Of a DNA stretch of 64,000 nt, positions 10,900-25,800 are shown piece after piece; position 1 is the first letter of the stretch; every line of letters starts with the position of its first letter. A model generated the notes under the pieces. It was given only the letters and a program-made list of their open reading frames with translations, made no database searches and was not told where the DNA came from. The DNA is from Epinephelus fuscoguttatus (Eukaryota > Chordata > Actinopteri > Perciformes > Serranidae): contig NC_064771.1 of the NCBI RefSeq assembly GCF_011397635.1, positions 10,479,379 to 10,543,378 on the forward strand, read 5' to 3'. Both the position numbers and the translations under genes were made by a program.

Positions 10900-13800
10900 A
10901 AGAGAACATGCAGATATATATATATACAGATGTGTGATGCACAATATCAGAACACATTTTCAATTTTAATTTTTTAATTTTTGAAAATTAAACTTTAAAA
11001 AGTAATGGACTTTAGGTCATGAGTCTAATGTGTCACCATGGCAGAATTAAGGCTGCACCAATATATGCACAGACTTTATAATGACATCACTAGTTGACTG
11101 AATGATATACATGATGACATCATGAACATGAAATAATTTACAATACACATATTGCAGTTCTGTTTGGGATGTATTTGTTCATAAAGAGGCTAAAATGATA
11201 GTTTTTGCCATCCCACATATTTCTTGATCTACCATTATCTGAACCATCAGGCAGCACGTGCTTGTTTAATATCTGAAGTAGGGCCGGCACGATATCAGAT
11301 TTTCACTACATGATTATCATGGAAAAAAGAGATTGATATTAACTCGATATCTCCTGAAAACAATAGAATGATGCCATCAGTCAAATTCATGCATTTTGTC
11401 TTTTTTTGGCACTTGAATTCCACTCAAAATACAAGCATAGGGAGGTGGAGAGAGGGTCTGTAACCATAACTGTATAAAAATGTATGAAAAACTTAATTAC
11501 ACCTAATGGATAATGAAAAGAAAACCAGATGCTATAGGGAAACAAAGTGAGAACAGAAATAATTAGAGAGACACTGAATAATTTACACTATATTATCATA
11601 TGTGTATTGTTATTAAATAAAACATGATGAAGCAGCGTTTTGTTATCATGCAGCACAAACCTGGAATAACCTCCCAGATGATGTTAGACAAGCCCCGACT
11701 CCAAACACTTTTAAGTAAAAGCTAAAAACATTCATTTTTTTAAAACTGTAAATCATTAAGTGATTAATTTTACCTTTTATATATTTTTTCAAACTCTTTT
11801 ATTGTAAATTTATATCCTTTATTATGTTGTATATTTCATTGCTCTGTAAAGCACTTTGAATTGCCCTGGTGTATAAAATGTGCCATTCAAATAAAGCTGC
11901 CTTGCCTTGCCTTATAAACATGATATATTTCATTTTTTAATACCCAGGTTATTGCCAACAGTGGTATATTTTGACACTCCTAATCAATAGTTATACAGTT
12001 TTTGAGCTTTAATGGTGCATTATCTTTATGTACTAGGTCCTTGTCATTTTAGACCTTGCAACAGATTTAGAATTTCTGACTTTGACAACTTCTAATAGTA
12101 GTTCATTCTACCCATCTTCCTCCCTGTTAGCACTTCAAAAAGATACACTGAGAGAGTGAGAACATTTGATTTTTTTTATTTATTTTTTTGTTCACAACCA
12201 CCTCTGTCACCGATGGCACTCACATCAGTAAAGTTGCTCTGTACCTGTGTACACTTGCATCATCATCTACGTGACAGTTGTTTGTGCCTGTTCCACATTT
12301 TTCTCCTCACTGACTTGGTCAATCCATGTGAAATTTGGCACAGTGGTAGAGGGTCATGGGAGGATGCGAATGAAGCAATATTACATCAATTGGCCAAAGG
12401 GGGGCGCTATAGCAACCGATTGAAATTGCAAACTTTGAATGGGCATATCTCATGCCCTGTATGTCTTAGAGACATGAAACTTTGCACAGAGATGCCTCTC
12501 CTCATGAGGAGCAAATTTGCCTCAAGAACCCATAACTTCCGGTTACATAGATTTTCCGCCATTTTGAATTTTTTGAATTGGCATTTTTTGCCTATATTTG
12601 ACAGGATACTGAAGCATGACAGGAAGGATGGGAGAGAGAGAGCAAGGAAGACATGCAGCAAAAAACGAAGGCCGGATTCCAACCCCCACCGCTGCAACAA
12701 GGGCTAGCTGCACCTTTCCCGTGTGAACTACCAGTGTGACCCACTTTTAAGTCAATACAACATATAAACACTTTAACTATCTGCCTTTCAACGTGCTACC
12801 TCAACTACTAATGTACAGTTTTAGCCCACTAACTATCCCACAATTGGCAATGGTTCTACTGTACTTTCAATAAAGCAATCGTACTATCAAATTCCCAAAA
12901 ACTCTGTCTGAATACATTGCACTTCTTAATGGGTTCAGTTAACTATTTAATCTGCAATTTCCTATGACCTGTATCCCAAACACACATCATGGGAAACTGT
13001 ATGTGGGCAACTGTGCACTCAATGGGTATGGACTAGTTTGTTATATTTTAGAGATAATGTCAAGAACGACCCTCTCACCCGCCTTCCTACTTTCATATGC
13101 AGATTTCAGAGAAGATCGGTGGCATTGAGAAATGCATTTGCAAATCTACTCGCCGACTGCTACTTGTGTTAATTAATAGTCGACTTTTGGTAAGTTGGTA
13201 TTTACATCTAATGTGAACAGTATCTGAGTACACGTGAACTGTACTCAATATCACCTTTTCAAATGGACCTGGGCACAGATCGTCAAACTGAGCTTGGATA
13301 TGATACACAGTGTTGAAGCTAATCAAACAAACTAGACTTTGGAGTGAAGTGTTCTCAGATCTGGGCCCAGGTCCTTGATGTGAAAGCCTCCTTCATCAAA
13401 GCATGTCGTCTTAATATGTCTAGTAGAGGAAGCAGAGTCCTGTTGTCAAGGTTTTCTGTGGTATGGTATGCTGAATGTTGGCCTTACCTCCTGAGTGAGG
13501 TGAGGTTAGGGACTCCCAAGGGTGCTCTATGAAGATGGTGCCTGACAGTGGAGTGCAGCAGCCTGCCTTGCCTCTGCTCTACGCTGTCCTGGTAGTTCAC
13601 CATCAGCACCAGCAACAGAAATAACAGCTGGCAGACACAGTGCTATAGAAAACATGCAGAGGATATTAAACAAAAAGCTCAATTCTTCTGGAGACAAATT
13701 TTCACTAAATTTGAAAGTTGTGTTTTATTCTTACTCTCATTAGTGAACGTAGTGCTCGGACTTTGCGGGCCTCCTCTTTAGCCTGCAGCAGCCCGTAGCC

Positions 13801-16800
13801 ACATGGTGGCCGGACCTTCCCGCCATGCTCTCCGAATCCCCTCACCACAGTGGTCTCCTGAACCAGCTGGTCCTCCACCTCTGGATCCACAGGCCTCCAC
13901 AGTGCCGTGCAGATCAAGGCCTGCACACACACCTGAGCAGGGAAGGCAGAGATTTAGCTGAAAGGAATTATCCACCAAAGATCGAAGAGTTAATTAGATG
14001 ACCTGTTTGAACTAACCTTGAGAGGTTCCAGCAGCAGAGCAGAGGTTAGAAAAGCAGAGAGAGCTGATACCAGCCACATGAGGACTACTGTTCTGGACAG
14101 GAAGCTGCCGTAGAGTCCCACCACGGCCAGGCATGCCCCTAGCAGCACAGCCACCAAGGGGTAAATCACACACAGTGCCCAGGGAGGGAGCAGCCAGCTG
14201 GGCTGACCTCGAGCAACGCCTGGGTTTGGGGAATAGAACAACAGATATCTCAAACACTGTAAGAATAAAAAGATACTGATTGGTTATTCACTGAGTGTTT
14301 CTATCCCATAGTCTAGTACAGTGGTTCCCAAATGGGGGTTACTTATTATGCAGTTGCCAGGGGAACACATGGAAAAGATTGCAGTGTTCATCCAAATGGG
14401 CTGTAAAATGGGGTTGCATGTGACATAAAAGTTGAGAACCACTGGTCTGGTACCTATTCGTGTGGTGGAGGAGGAGCGTGTGGAGTCAGGAGAAGGGGTC
14501 GGCAGGAAGGTGCTGGCCACAGAGTCTACAGAAAGCACAGACGGACATTTGTAGAGTCTTGTCCCATACAGGGAGGGACAGGACTGTGGATTGAGCCTGT
14601 GGATCTCTGCACCGTACAGAGACTTCTCCTCACTCTGCTCTGACCAGCTGCTGCAGGAGGTGCTCGGGCTAAAAGTAAAATAGAATATTACAAGCAACAC
14701 AGAGCTGCATGAAATTGCTTGCGCATAGTTTACAGATGCAATCCTTACGTGGTTGAGAGCGAGGAGGTGGTTCGAGGGGAATCCCGGCCGCTGTCTGAGT
14801 TGCTGTTAGTTATATCTGCTGTGTCCTCTGCTGCTGCTGCTATAGACATCAGCAGATCCTCCTCTGGTGTTGAGCACAAAAAAACACAATCAGACAAGTA
14901 AAAGGAATATTTCATCATCCAAATGACCATTTCTGACCATGACCATCAATTACTCATCCCATGTTTTCCTGAATTTAGAGAGAAAACTGATGAATGATCC
15001 ATGCTGAACGAAGAATCCAAAAACCAAGAAAATTCTTGACGAAGTCTAGTGGTTTGTGTTAAACAACAGGAAAACTTCATCAAAACATCTGTTTCCAAAC
15101 TGTCACATAACTTGTGCAGTATAATCCAAGTCTCATTTATCAAGTCCTATATTCAGTTATTCCCAAACACATTTTTGGATTCTTCGTTCAGTTTTCCTCT
15201 CACGTTCAATGTAACACTGGGTGAGTAAGTGACTTACAAATGATCATTGGGGGGTGCAGTAATCCTTTAACATACTGTATCTATCCATATTTCTAAGGAT
15301 CCACTCTACTGTTAGACTGTTATTAGTTGTATGCAATGTGGGATTTTGTCTTTTGCATTGCAGTGCTGTAATTTCAGTACATTTTCGTCAAACCCACTTC
15401 TGCTTCAGGTGATTATTGTGTTTCGATGAAACCATACACTACTCACTGTGACATGACAACATAGAAATTCATGGCTGAGGACAAAAGACTTTCAGATAGC
15501 CTACATGTAGGGCCGCACAATTAATCAAATCAAATCGCCATATGACCAAGTGCAATATCAAAATTGCAAGAGCTGCAATTTTTTCTTTGATAATGATAAA
15601 ATATGTCACAACATCAATTATTGAATGTAGCATAGTGGTGCTACAGAGATGCCCTGGCCTACAAGTTATATCTCAGACATAAGGGAACATGCTTGTTTGG
15701 TACAGAGTGTATTTTTGTCATTGAAAAGAAAACTCAAATGGCCGTTCCCACTAAAATTGCACTTAACACTGCAATTGCAATATCTGTTGAAATAATTTTT
15801 GGATATCATGTAGCCCTATCTACATGATTTATAAATTAAGTATTTCTGAGTTAATGCCATCAGTTTCTCACCAGACAGAGTCAGAAGCGTAGTCAGATTG
15901 TGCTTATTAGCTTGCACTAAGTTGGTGTTCATGGTGGAGACCATTTTGTCAAGTGAAGCAGGGGACTGATGAGAACTGGAAATGTCTCTTGAAAGGGGAT
16001 AGGTGCAAAAGGGAGAGGAAAGAGCAGAGGGTGAGTCAGTGGAGGAGGGTGAGGCCAGGCGGAGCTGCATCAGGGCCTTTTTTCTCCTCAGCTGGCGCGT
16101 AGGGCCCAGAGTAGGAGATGCCTTGCGGAGGTTGGGGGCTGGAGTTGTCTTGGTGAGGCCTACAGGTAGATTGAGGAGGCTATCGCAGGATGGCCATGTC
16201 CCTATGCCCTCCTCTTGATATGGTCTGTCTGTCTTGGGCGCCAAGCCAGACGCAGCCCAAAAGTCCAGAATACTGGAGTCAAACGCTTTGCTGTCCAGTA
16301 ACTGCAGAAACCAGAGGAACATTTAGCAATTAAGAAGAATAGTAATTAATGGTTTGTGTGCGTGCATGTGTATGTGTATGTATGTGTGTGTGCTCACAGA
16401 TGAGGGACTGTCTCGGACTGGTCCGGAGGAGTCTGGGAGAGACAGGAAGGAAGGGCCAGAGAACTCAGATTGGCCGAGGTAGACATCCATCTCCACAGAG
16501 TGACAAACAGGAGAGGGAGGAACTGACATGTCCACGGTTACCTGGGTTACACACACAAACACACACACAGAGGTAAACTGCTGCCTGAACATTTCTGAGT
16601 GTACATTCGCACAAAGGTGGAAACTCTCATTGTTTCCACATTGAGATTAGACTGTTCAGCAAATAAAGCTTGGAGGCACATCTAACAAATCACTGTAATG
16701 ACCTCTAATCAGCAGCACACTGGAGGCACGCGTAAGAGCAGACAAGAACAAACCCTCTTAAAACTCCATCTGCACACCCTTTCAAAGGAATATTTCAAAT

Positions 16801-19800
16801 CCCAAAATGACCATCTACATATCAATTACACAGTCCATGTTATGGTAAATTCATGAAGAAAACTTCAATTCTCGTGCAGGCCTCAATGGTGAACAAAGAA
16901 TTCAAAAATTGAGAAATACTTGATGAATTATGTCATAGAGGTCCACATTTAACAACATCAAAATCATATCAAAACATCTGTTTACAAAGTCTCACACAAC
17001 TTGTGCAGTATCATCCAAGTCTCATTTATCTAGTCGTATGCTCAGTACTTCCCACACAGCAAGACCTTTCCAACAGGAATTTGAACATCAAGTGAAACTC
17101 ATCTATGCTCTCTCACAGTCAGACTACACTGACAAAAACAATAATTTTACCTCACTGAACATGGAAGCTGCTGGTCTACCTCTGCCTTGATCAGTTAGTT
17201 TGATTGTGTTATTGTGTTACTTTGCTGAATCAAAACTATGCCAAAGTCACACAATAAGACAAACAAACTGATGGGTCGAGGCAGTGGTAGACCAGAAGCT
17301 CCTGTGTTTAGCGAGGTAAAATTGCTGTTTTTGTCAATGAAGTCTGGCTTTGAACAGAGCATAGATTACATCTTACTCTCCATACACTTTCATGTCGGAA
17401 ATGGCTTTCTGTGGGAAGTACTGAGGATACAACTGGATAAATGAGGCTTGGATTATACTGCACAAGTTATGTCAGACTTTGTAAAAGAATGTTTCATAAA
17501 GTTTTGCTGTTGTTAAACACGGACCCTTATGACTTTAATTCATTGAGAATTTTCTCCATTTTTAGATTCTTCATTCACCATAGAAGCATGTAAGAAAAAC
17601 AAACTCTTCTTCACATGTCAACATAACATGGGCTGAGTAACTAATATACAAGCAGTCATTTGGAGGTGAAGTATTCCTTTAAATAATACATCAACATGTC
17701 AACATGTCATATGAAACTGATTTGAGTTATATGGGGACAGGGTTTCTGTCAGCAGTATAATGAAAATAAAGTAGCTTTAAGTTGTTTTAAGTTACCTGAC
17801 TGCGAGCTTTTCTGAAGAGGAAACAAAGTAAACACTGGAGAGGAAACACCAGTAACGCAACAGTCATTCCTACGGCAACCACCTCCACGTTAACCAGCAG
17901 CTGTGCGGAGATTGGTCCACTTGTGGCAAAGACACACAAATCAATTTAATCCTGCCAACTCTTCAGAACGTATTGACAGGCTGGTTTATATCTGGAAAAT
18001 CTCAAATTTAATACGATGTAATGACTGAAACAATAACAAAAAGAACATAAAATACAACACCACATTGTATTATTGATATTATATTACCTTAACCAGTATT
18101 TCATTTTTAATAAATTAGTAATTAAAAGGACTGTATCTTTATTGAAATGGGGAAAAAACACACACACACAAAAAAAATAACACTAAAAAAATGCAGTAAT
18201 TTCACAATTTCTACATTATCTGACTATTGCTGCAGTATTTTTTTCATTATCATGAAATGATTTGGGCCTATAACCCACCCTACCTGTGCCCCTCTGTGCC
18301 AACAGCTCCATACCACAGAGCCCCCAGTGCCAGGTAGAGGTGCAACATGAGAGCACTGCATGTAACCCTCTGACCCCTGGTGAAACGGCTGTGAGCAGGG
18401 TGTTGCCACAGCGACAGCCACAGGTGGTGCTCAACCATCCCAAACGTCAGCTGGGAGGTGAAGACCCGTCGGAACAGAGAAAGTTCCTCTGGACCTGGGG
18501 AGTTGTCAGAAAAACACACCTCACAGCTAATTCATTAACAACAAAAAGTGGATGTGCATGAAGTACGCTGACAGTTGAAAGTAAGTGTATGAACTTACAT
18601 GATGCAAGAACTTCCTTCTCCACTGAGCCGTTCTTGTGATTCTCCACAGAGAGCCAGTCCTCAAGCAGGAAGAAGAACATGTGGTCAGTCTGAGGGTCCC
18701 AAACCACCACATGCTGAACGTACCAGGATGGGTCCAGACCTACATTTACATATAAGATACTCATCTACATTTACATCCAGTCAGTCAGATTACTTACAGT
18801 ATCAAGTCTCTTGCTCCACAACATAGTGCTATTCATCAATCTAGATTGTTTTGGTGTGAGTTGCTGAGCATTGGAGATATCAGCCGTAGAGGTGTCTGCC
18901 CTCGCTCGAATATAGTGGAACTAGATGGCACTCAGCTTGTGGTGCTCAAATCACCAAAAAAGTACATTTGAGAAACTCAACAGCAATGTCTCTTTCCAGA
19001 AATCATGACCTGGTTACTCAAGATAATCCACAGACCTTGTTGTGAGCAGTTCATGTAAAATCTTTTGTCTTTCTACCAAACTACAACCATATCATCACTT
19101 AGAAGGAAGAGTGCATCTACTCATGGATGAGAGGCTCGTGCTTGTGACACCACAAGATGTAGCTGACCTGTAATATAAGCTAGCTCAGTGGTGCTAGGTG
19201 AGCTAGCAGTAGATGCATGCTTCCTTCTGTATGGTGATATAGTTAGTGGGTGAATTTCACTGGAAAGAAAATAGTTCCTGCATGAAACTGCTCACAACAA
19301 GGTCTGTGGATTATCTTGAGTAACCAGGTAATGATATCTGGAAAGAGACATTGGTGTTGAGGTTTGTAAATGTATTTTTTTTGGTGCTTTGAGCACCACA
19401 AGCCAAGTGCCATTGAGTTCCCTTATATTGGAGAGAAGGCAGATATCTCTAGAGCTGATATCTCCAACAATTGGCAACTCACACCAAAACAATCTAAATT
19501 GATGGAGAGCACCACAGGTAAGAGGAAAAATATGTATTTTTGGTTTTATGGTGAACCGCCTCTTTAAATTTTTATCTTTATTTGGAAAAATTAACCAAAG
19601 ATTTGGGATTGACTCAAAATGTTACTCTAAAAATGTCCTACATTAATTGATTTTATTTGGTATTGATCCCATAGGAGATTATATGGTAAAAAAAAAAAAG
19701 AGATCAAACAAAACCAATTATTTATTTATATATTCCCATGCACCTGTGTTATCATGCCAGATTCGAATTTTCCAAACTTCTCCCAGGTTTTCATCCGTCT

Positions 19801-22800
19801 CCAGGTGAAACTGGTCCAGACTACCACGCTGAAATGCTCCATCCCTCTGCAGATGGCGAGAGCCACTCTTGTTCACTCCATACAGGCTGATGCCAACATG
19901 TGCTGTGGTACCTGATGGGCGCATTAATCATTTCCATCATATATAATTTCATAAATTCAAACACGAAAATGCTTTCATTACTTTTACTTATATTTTTGTC
20001 TTCATTTTTCATTTCTACATGGTATTGACTTGTCCTTGGCTGACCTGCTCCCCGCCTCCAGCCGGTCTTGACCAGCACTCTGTAGTGGTACAGCCCTGGT
20101 CTGCCACACAGAGGGACCTGGCTCAGTCTTAAGCTCTCCAAATGGTCCAGTTTATGGGCAATGAGTCCCACCAGCAGGTGAATCAGAACCAGGACAGCAC
20201 ACACGATCCCCACCACCATGTTACGCATGGGACCGCCTGGCTGCACAGATAAGACACAGATGAAGGCAGAGGGGTAAAAGCCTGTTGATGACTATCCTCT
20301 CACTAATCCTGACTTTGCATTTGGGGAATTCAGAATATACGCACAAAATAACAGATGTAATTCTTTGTGTTCTCACATACCGGTGGCAACAGAACAACGA
20401 CCCCAGGGTGAACAAACAAACTGGCCCCAAACATGGTGAGGTGCTGGGTGAGACAGTGTGCTGCATGGAGTGTGCTGCCCTCCAGTGGCTGTAGTCCCTC
20501 ACTGCTCCAACGCCTCTCCTTCACACTGTAGTACTGGCACAGAGAGCTGAACACACACACCGACACATGGACAGGACCGCCGTCGACCAAAGACGAGGTC
20601 AGGTTGACAGAGAGAGGTTTATCTGTCCCGTCCAAACTGTCGAGGAAGAAAATTCAGTCATTCTTCTTTACTCAGCTAAATGAGCAGTCGGACAGAGCAC
20701 TGAGTTACAGAAAAGAGCGTGACTCACAGTGGAGACAGAAATATGGTTTCCTCTGTGGAGGTGGTCGGAGCAGAGAGGGTGAGAGCCCACTCTCTCACTA
20801 GGGAATCCTGGGATGCATTAGTCCCTGGCACCGTAGAACTCACTTCTATCTTGACATGTCCCAGACTCACTGGAGTAGCTCCTAGATATGCATAATGCAG
20901 TTTGAAAACAGCCTTCCTAATTTATAATTCATGCATGAACTCACAGATATACAGTAAGGTTAATTAATAATCATGTAGGTGCTGCATGATCGACATTAAA
21001 GATAGTTCCCTCTCATTACTTAACAGATGATTTTAGACATCCTGAAATGTCATGTGTATACCACATCTTCCAAGAAACTGTCACAGCCACTGACATTCAG
21101 TCATGAAAATGTATTCATACATGAATGTAAAGTCTGTTGGTTATTACCTTGTTTAAGATGATGTACGGGACTGCACTAAAATATTTTAAACTCAACTGTC
21201 AACCTAATTGCCAGAAGAAAATGTTGGAATGTAAGTTTCTGCAAACCACAAATACATTTGTACATTTCATACATGTCATATCAATTATTCTAACATGACA
21301 TAGTATATGAGTTGACTGTATTATCGGGAGGCGGAGGGGATGGTGGATGGTTTGACAAAGTGAGACACCTGCCAAGCTGCAGACCACTGTTTGAGACCAA
21401 CAAACAACACATCCGATTGTGATTTAGAGTCATTGCTGTGTTTGTAGTGGCTTTTTAGGCGCCAAGCGTGAGTGCTTTGTAGCAACCCACTACTGCTTTT
21501 CCACCCATGATAGTGCCATGAAAAGAGGCTGTTTTTTTACAGAAACCTCACTGCGTTTCCTGCTGGCATAGCGGCACTATCATTATTGAAGCAACACTGC
21601 TTTTCTAGCCAGGATAGTGCTAAGAAAAACAGTCGTTATTTACAGAAACATTGTTGTATTTCCTGCTGGGAACAAAAAGGGGTGTTTTTACAAAGACATT
21701 CCTGCTTTTCCTGCCAGGACTGTTTGTGCCCCCAAAACCAGGTGTTTTTTAACCAAAACATGATCCATTCCTAATTCTTGTTATGTTTATTAAAAAGACA
21801 GTTTACAAGCTGATATATTTTTATTCTAAATTGATTCTTAAAATGTATGACATTTACTGCCCTCCAGTGGTAGTAAGTTTCCGTTGTGACCAGCTATTTT
21901 TGTTTTCTTTAAATTAAACTAAAAGCAACAGTGATCCATTAAAAATAATGTATCATATGACAGTATGAAAACTGGTAACTCATGATGATGAGCTACAGGG
22001 AACAACACCAGGCTCACCTCACATCAAAGTTTTTTAGTGAGTTTCAGCTTATTGTTTAGCAGTCCAGCCAGCAACTTGACTGTTTTGGTTCACTCTCAAC
22101 ACTTTCATTGCATTGTTTTTGGCTGCATTAGGCAGCTGTTTCAGGGAAAAGGTAAAGAAAAAATAGACTAAACACTAGCTGCGCAGCAACAAACAGCAGA
22201 CAGACACAGTTACTGACTAGTTGGTGAACGTAGCAAAGCATTTAGCATCTTGAAGCGCCAGATATTTTTTAGTTAAGAGAGACCAAAAACAGAGCTAAAA
22301 GAATACTGGATAATAGAAATACCGTGACATATGCTAAAATCACAAAAACAAAAGAACAACCAAAACAAAAAATGAAACAAAAAGAAAAACAGAGAAATTC
22401 TGCTGATAGTAGTTTTGACAAATGAAGCAGCAGCATTCATTGGCCACTTGGGGGCAGTAGAACACACACTGACACAAGTCATTGATTTGTTAAAAGGATA
22501 GTGCACCCAAAAATGAAAATTCAGCCATTATCTACTCACCTATATGCCGACGGAGGCCCTGATGAAGTTTTAGAGTCCTCACATCCCTTGCGGAGATCGA
22601 CGGGGGGAGCGGCTAGCACACCTAATGGCTGATGGCGCCCCAGACTAATGTCCAAGAGCACAAAATTGAAACCACAAAATATCTCCAACATGCTCATCCG
22701 TAGTGATCCAAGTGTGCTGCAGCCCCGCCATAAAAAGTTGTTTGGAAAAACATCATATGAACTCTGTTTTTAGCCTCACTGTAGCCTGTAGCTCTGACTG

Positions 22801-25800
22801 CTTCTCTGTGCTCTGCACTCATGTGTGCACGCTCAGGGTGATCGGTGATGCACGGTCTCTGAAGAGCAGCAGTCTCGTCAGTACTGATGTCCAGATTCTC
22901 AAGTGCAGGCATCGCCAATTCCCAGTCTGAGCAGCAAAGACTTTCCTCATTGATTGGCATTGCTTTGCATTTGAAACAACTACCACCACCAGGTTTCCAG
23001 TGCTCGACTCCGGTATTCTGTGGCTGGCTGAGGGTTAGGCTCCTGAGCTGCAGCGGCTGCTTCGTCCAGTAGCCTGAGTTCCATCCGTATACTCGGGTTC
23101 AAACAAATACGACTCAACAAAGAAACGCTGTTCCTCCTCAATTTCAAAGTCTTCAGACATGTTGGGCTGTCCTTTGCTAAAAGACCATAGTGCAAATTAT
23201 CTTTTAGCTACTGTGGTTACGTTGTCTCCCCCTGCGGTGCACGTACGTGTCACGTGATGTAAACACGGGTAAGCAAAGCTCATGCTTTCGCTGGTCTCGC
23301 GTAGACACGCACACGTGAGTGCGGAGCACAGAGAAACAGTTAGAGCTACAGTGAGGCTAAAAACAGAGTTCAAATGATGTTTTTCGAAACAACTTTTTAT
23401 GTCGGGGCTTGGATCACTACAGATAAGCACGTTGGAGATAATTTGTGGTTTCTTGGACATTAGTCTGGGGCACCGTCAGCCATTAGGTGTGCTAGCTGCT
23501 CCCCCCGCCGATCTCCGCAAGGGATGTGAGGACTCTAAAACTTCACTTGAGCCTCCGTCGGCATATGGGTGAGTAGATAATGGCTGAATTTTCATTTTTG
23601 GGTGCACTATCCCTTTAAGTCAAATGTGTCAGGCAGTGGGTGCCTAGTTACACAGCAAGAAGACAACTGAGCAACTTTTGCATTCATTTGAAGCTGTGAA
23701 TGTTATGTCCAGTATTCACTGTCCTTTGAGCTCTTTTTTTCTTTTCCACCAACTCCTGAAATATCTGGATCTTTGTGAGATGCTTCACTTTATATACCCT
23801 CTAATTAGCTGCTAACTTTGTCTGCCTGGTGTTTGGGGCTGGACAGGTAGTGTGCTGTGGGTTATTAAAACATCCTTCTGCTACCACTGGAAACAAGGAT
23901 TTTGAGAGAGGCAAAACTTAACCAAACCAGTAAAGTTATGGGGCATAAAACCAAATAATAGACACAACGGCAGACAGTAATGCCTTAGTTTTCTACAACC
24001 CCCCCCCCAAGAACTTCGGTCATGAGCAGTGGTGTGCATGGGGGGGTGGGGGTGGAAAAACGCTCGCTAAAGTGCCCTCCTGGGAACCAAAATGCGCGCT
24101 AAAGTGCCCTGCTGGGAGCCAAAACGCACCCTAAAGTGCCCTTTTTTTTCTTTTTGCGCCTGCCCTTCAAAAAGTCTGTGCACGCCACTGGTCATGAGTT
24201 ATTAGAAAGATACAATTACAAAGACATTCTACATATGCATTTTAAATAGATACAACTTGGCTTTGTACTAGGGATGGGTACCGAGTTCGGTACTTTTATT
24301 GGTACCGACCGAATTCGGCCGGTAATCCCGAGTATCGATTCACGTAAAATCAAACGGTACCACATTTCGGTACCTGAACGCATCCTGGGGACTTCGAGAG
24401 TGGAGGAGTGACGTTTTCGCTGCCTATCGTGAACGCAGCATTGTACGCACGAGAGCGTGATCACGTCAGTAGCAACTATCAATAAAGCAGCATGGCTGAG
24501 AGAAAGAAGTTGAAGATGTGGCTCCATATCTCAAAGTTTGATGTAGACTACGCTCGCTGCAGTATTTGCGACACAAGGCCAGCTACGGAAATATCTCAAA
24601 CCTGAGGAAGCACCTGGTCAAGCACAAGGTGTTTTTAAAGGCTGACGACTCCACAGTATTTGATAGCCTGAAAGTTAAGGCTACTTCTCCCGGCGTTAGC
24701 ACACCTGCAGCTAGCGGCTCGTTGTCATCTGCAGCCAGCATCGGGGCAGAAGAAGTGGGATTAACGTTCGATGATGACGACGGTGATTAAGCAGGGCATC
24801 AGCTACATCGGTTCCAGGTAATTAATAAGCTTAGTGTTTAAGATGATTGGGCTTTGTTCTGGTCATTCTAACGTTAGCTTCGCATTTTAACTTGCCTTAG
24901 TTATTATCATCTCGGTTCCTCGTATTCTCTAAATTTAACGTTACACTCCCCCACACATATTTTTCCCAGAGGGGAAAGAGGAGGAATAGGAGGTAGTAGG
25001 AGTGGGTTCATTTTGTGCAATAAAAAGAACTGCTGCATAGTCAATTATATAGGCTACCTTTTGATATTATGTTACAGTGTTAGATGTTGTTTTATCCTGT
25101 TTGATATTGAGAAATAAATGTTAGTTTTGACAAAAAAAAAAAATTCTAAATGAAATATCCTTTATTACCACACATACATGCAAAAAAAGTACTGAAAACA
25201 GGTACCGTTGCGTACCGGTATCGATTCCCAGGTACCGGGTATCGGTACCGTATCGGTTCAAATGTGAAAGGTACCCATCCCTACTTTGTACTCAACAAAG
25301 AGGGTCCAGAAGTGCATAGCAAAATAAAAATATAAGCCATTAAGGTCAAATGGTTATTGAAAAGTTTAAAATCTGGAAAAAAAAACAGAACAGGTCCAGA
25401 AAAAGAAAGTACTGTACCTGGGTCCAAGCTGAAGTTGAAGACTATATATAAACCTGCGTTTTCATCCAGTCCATCCACAGCTTTGACTGTGAGGTTCAAC
25501 CGTCCTTCACTGGGGAGCATCACAGTAAGACATGTCCCATTCCCAGCTTCACCTACCCTCCCATCTCCACCCCCAGTGTCCTGTCCCACAGGGTATTTGT
25601 TGGGCAGAGTAACCCGTATGGCCTGTTCAGGGTCTAGATCCTGGATGGGTATGGGTTGGCCCTGAGGTGTGGTGAGCTCCATGGCCACCAGAGCAGTGGA
25701 GATTGGAGGGTCGGCTGCAGTTAGCAACGGGTTGGATCCCAACTCTGCATCCATATCAAACAGCAGCTGCACCACCTCAGACTTCTGACTCTTCAGGTGA

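Noticed and set aside
10590-10977. Open frames on both strands rich in His-Thr or Cys-Val
   Set aside because: They are translations of the GT/CA microsatellite; only the part inside pkd1 exon 35 is coding.
12156-12707. 183-codon plus-strand frame
   Set aside because: It runs through a dispersed fish repeat and a SINE piece; no start context, splice sites or domain.
25357-25665. Plus-strand frame opposite pkd1 exon 20
   Set aside because: Antisense shadow of a coding exon whose minus-strand protein matches polycystin-1.
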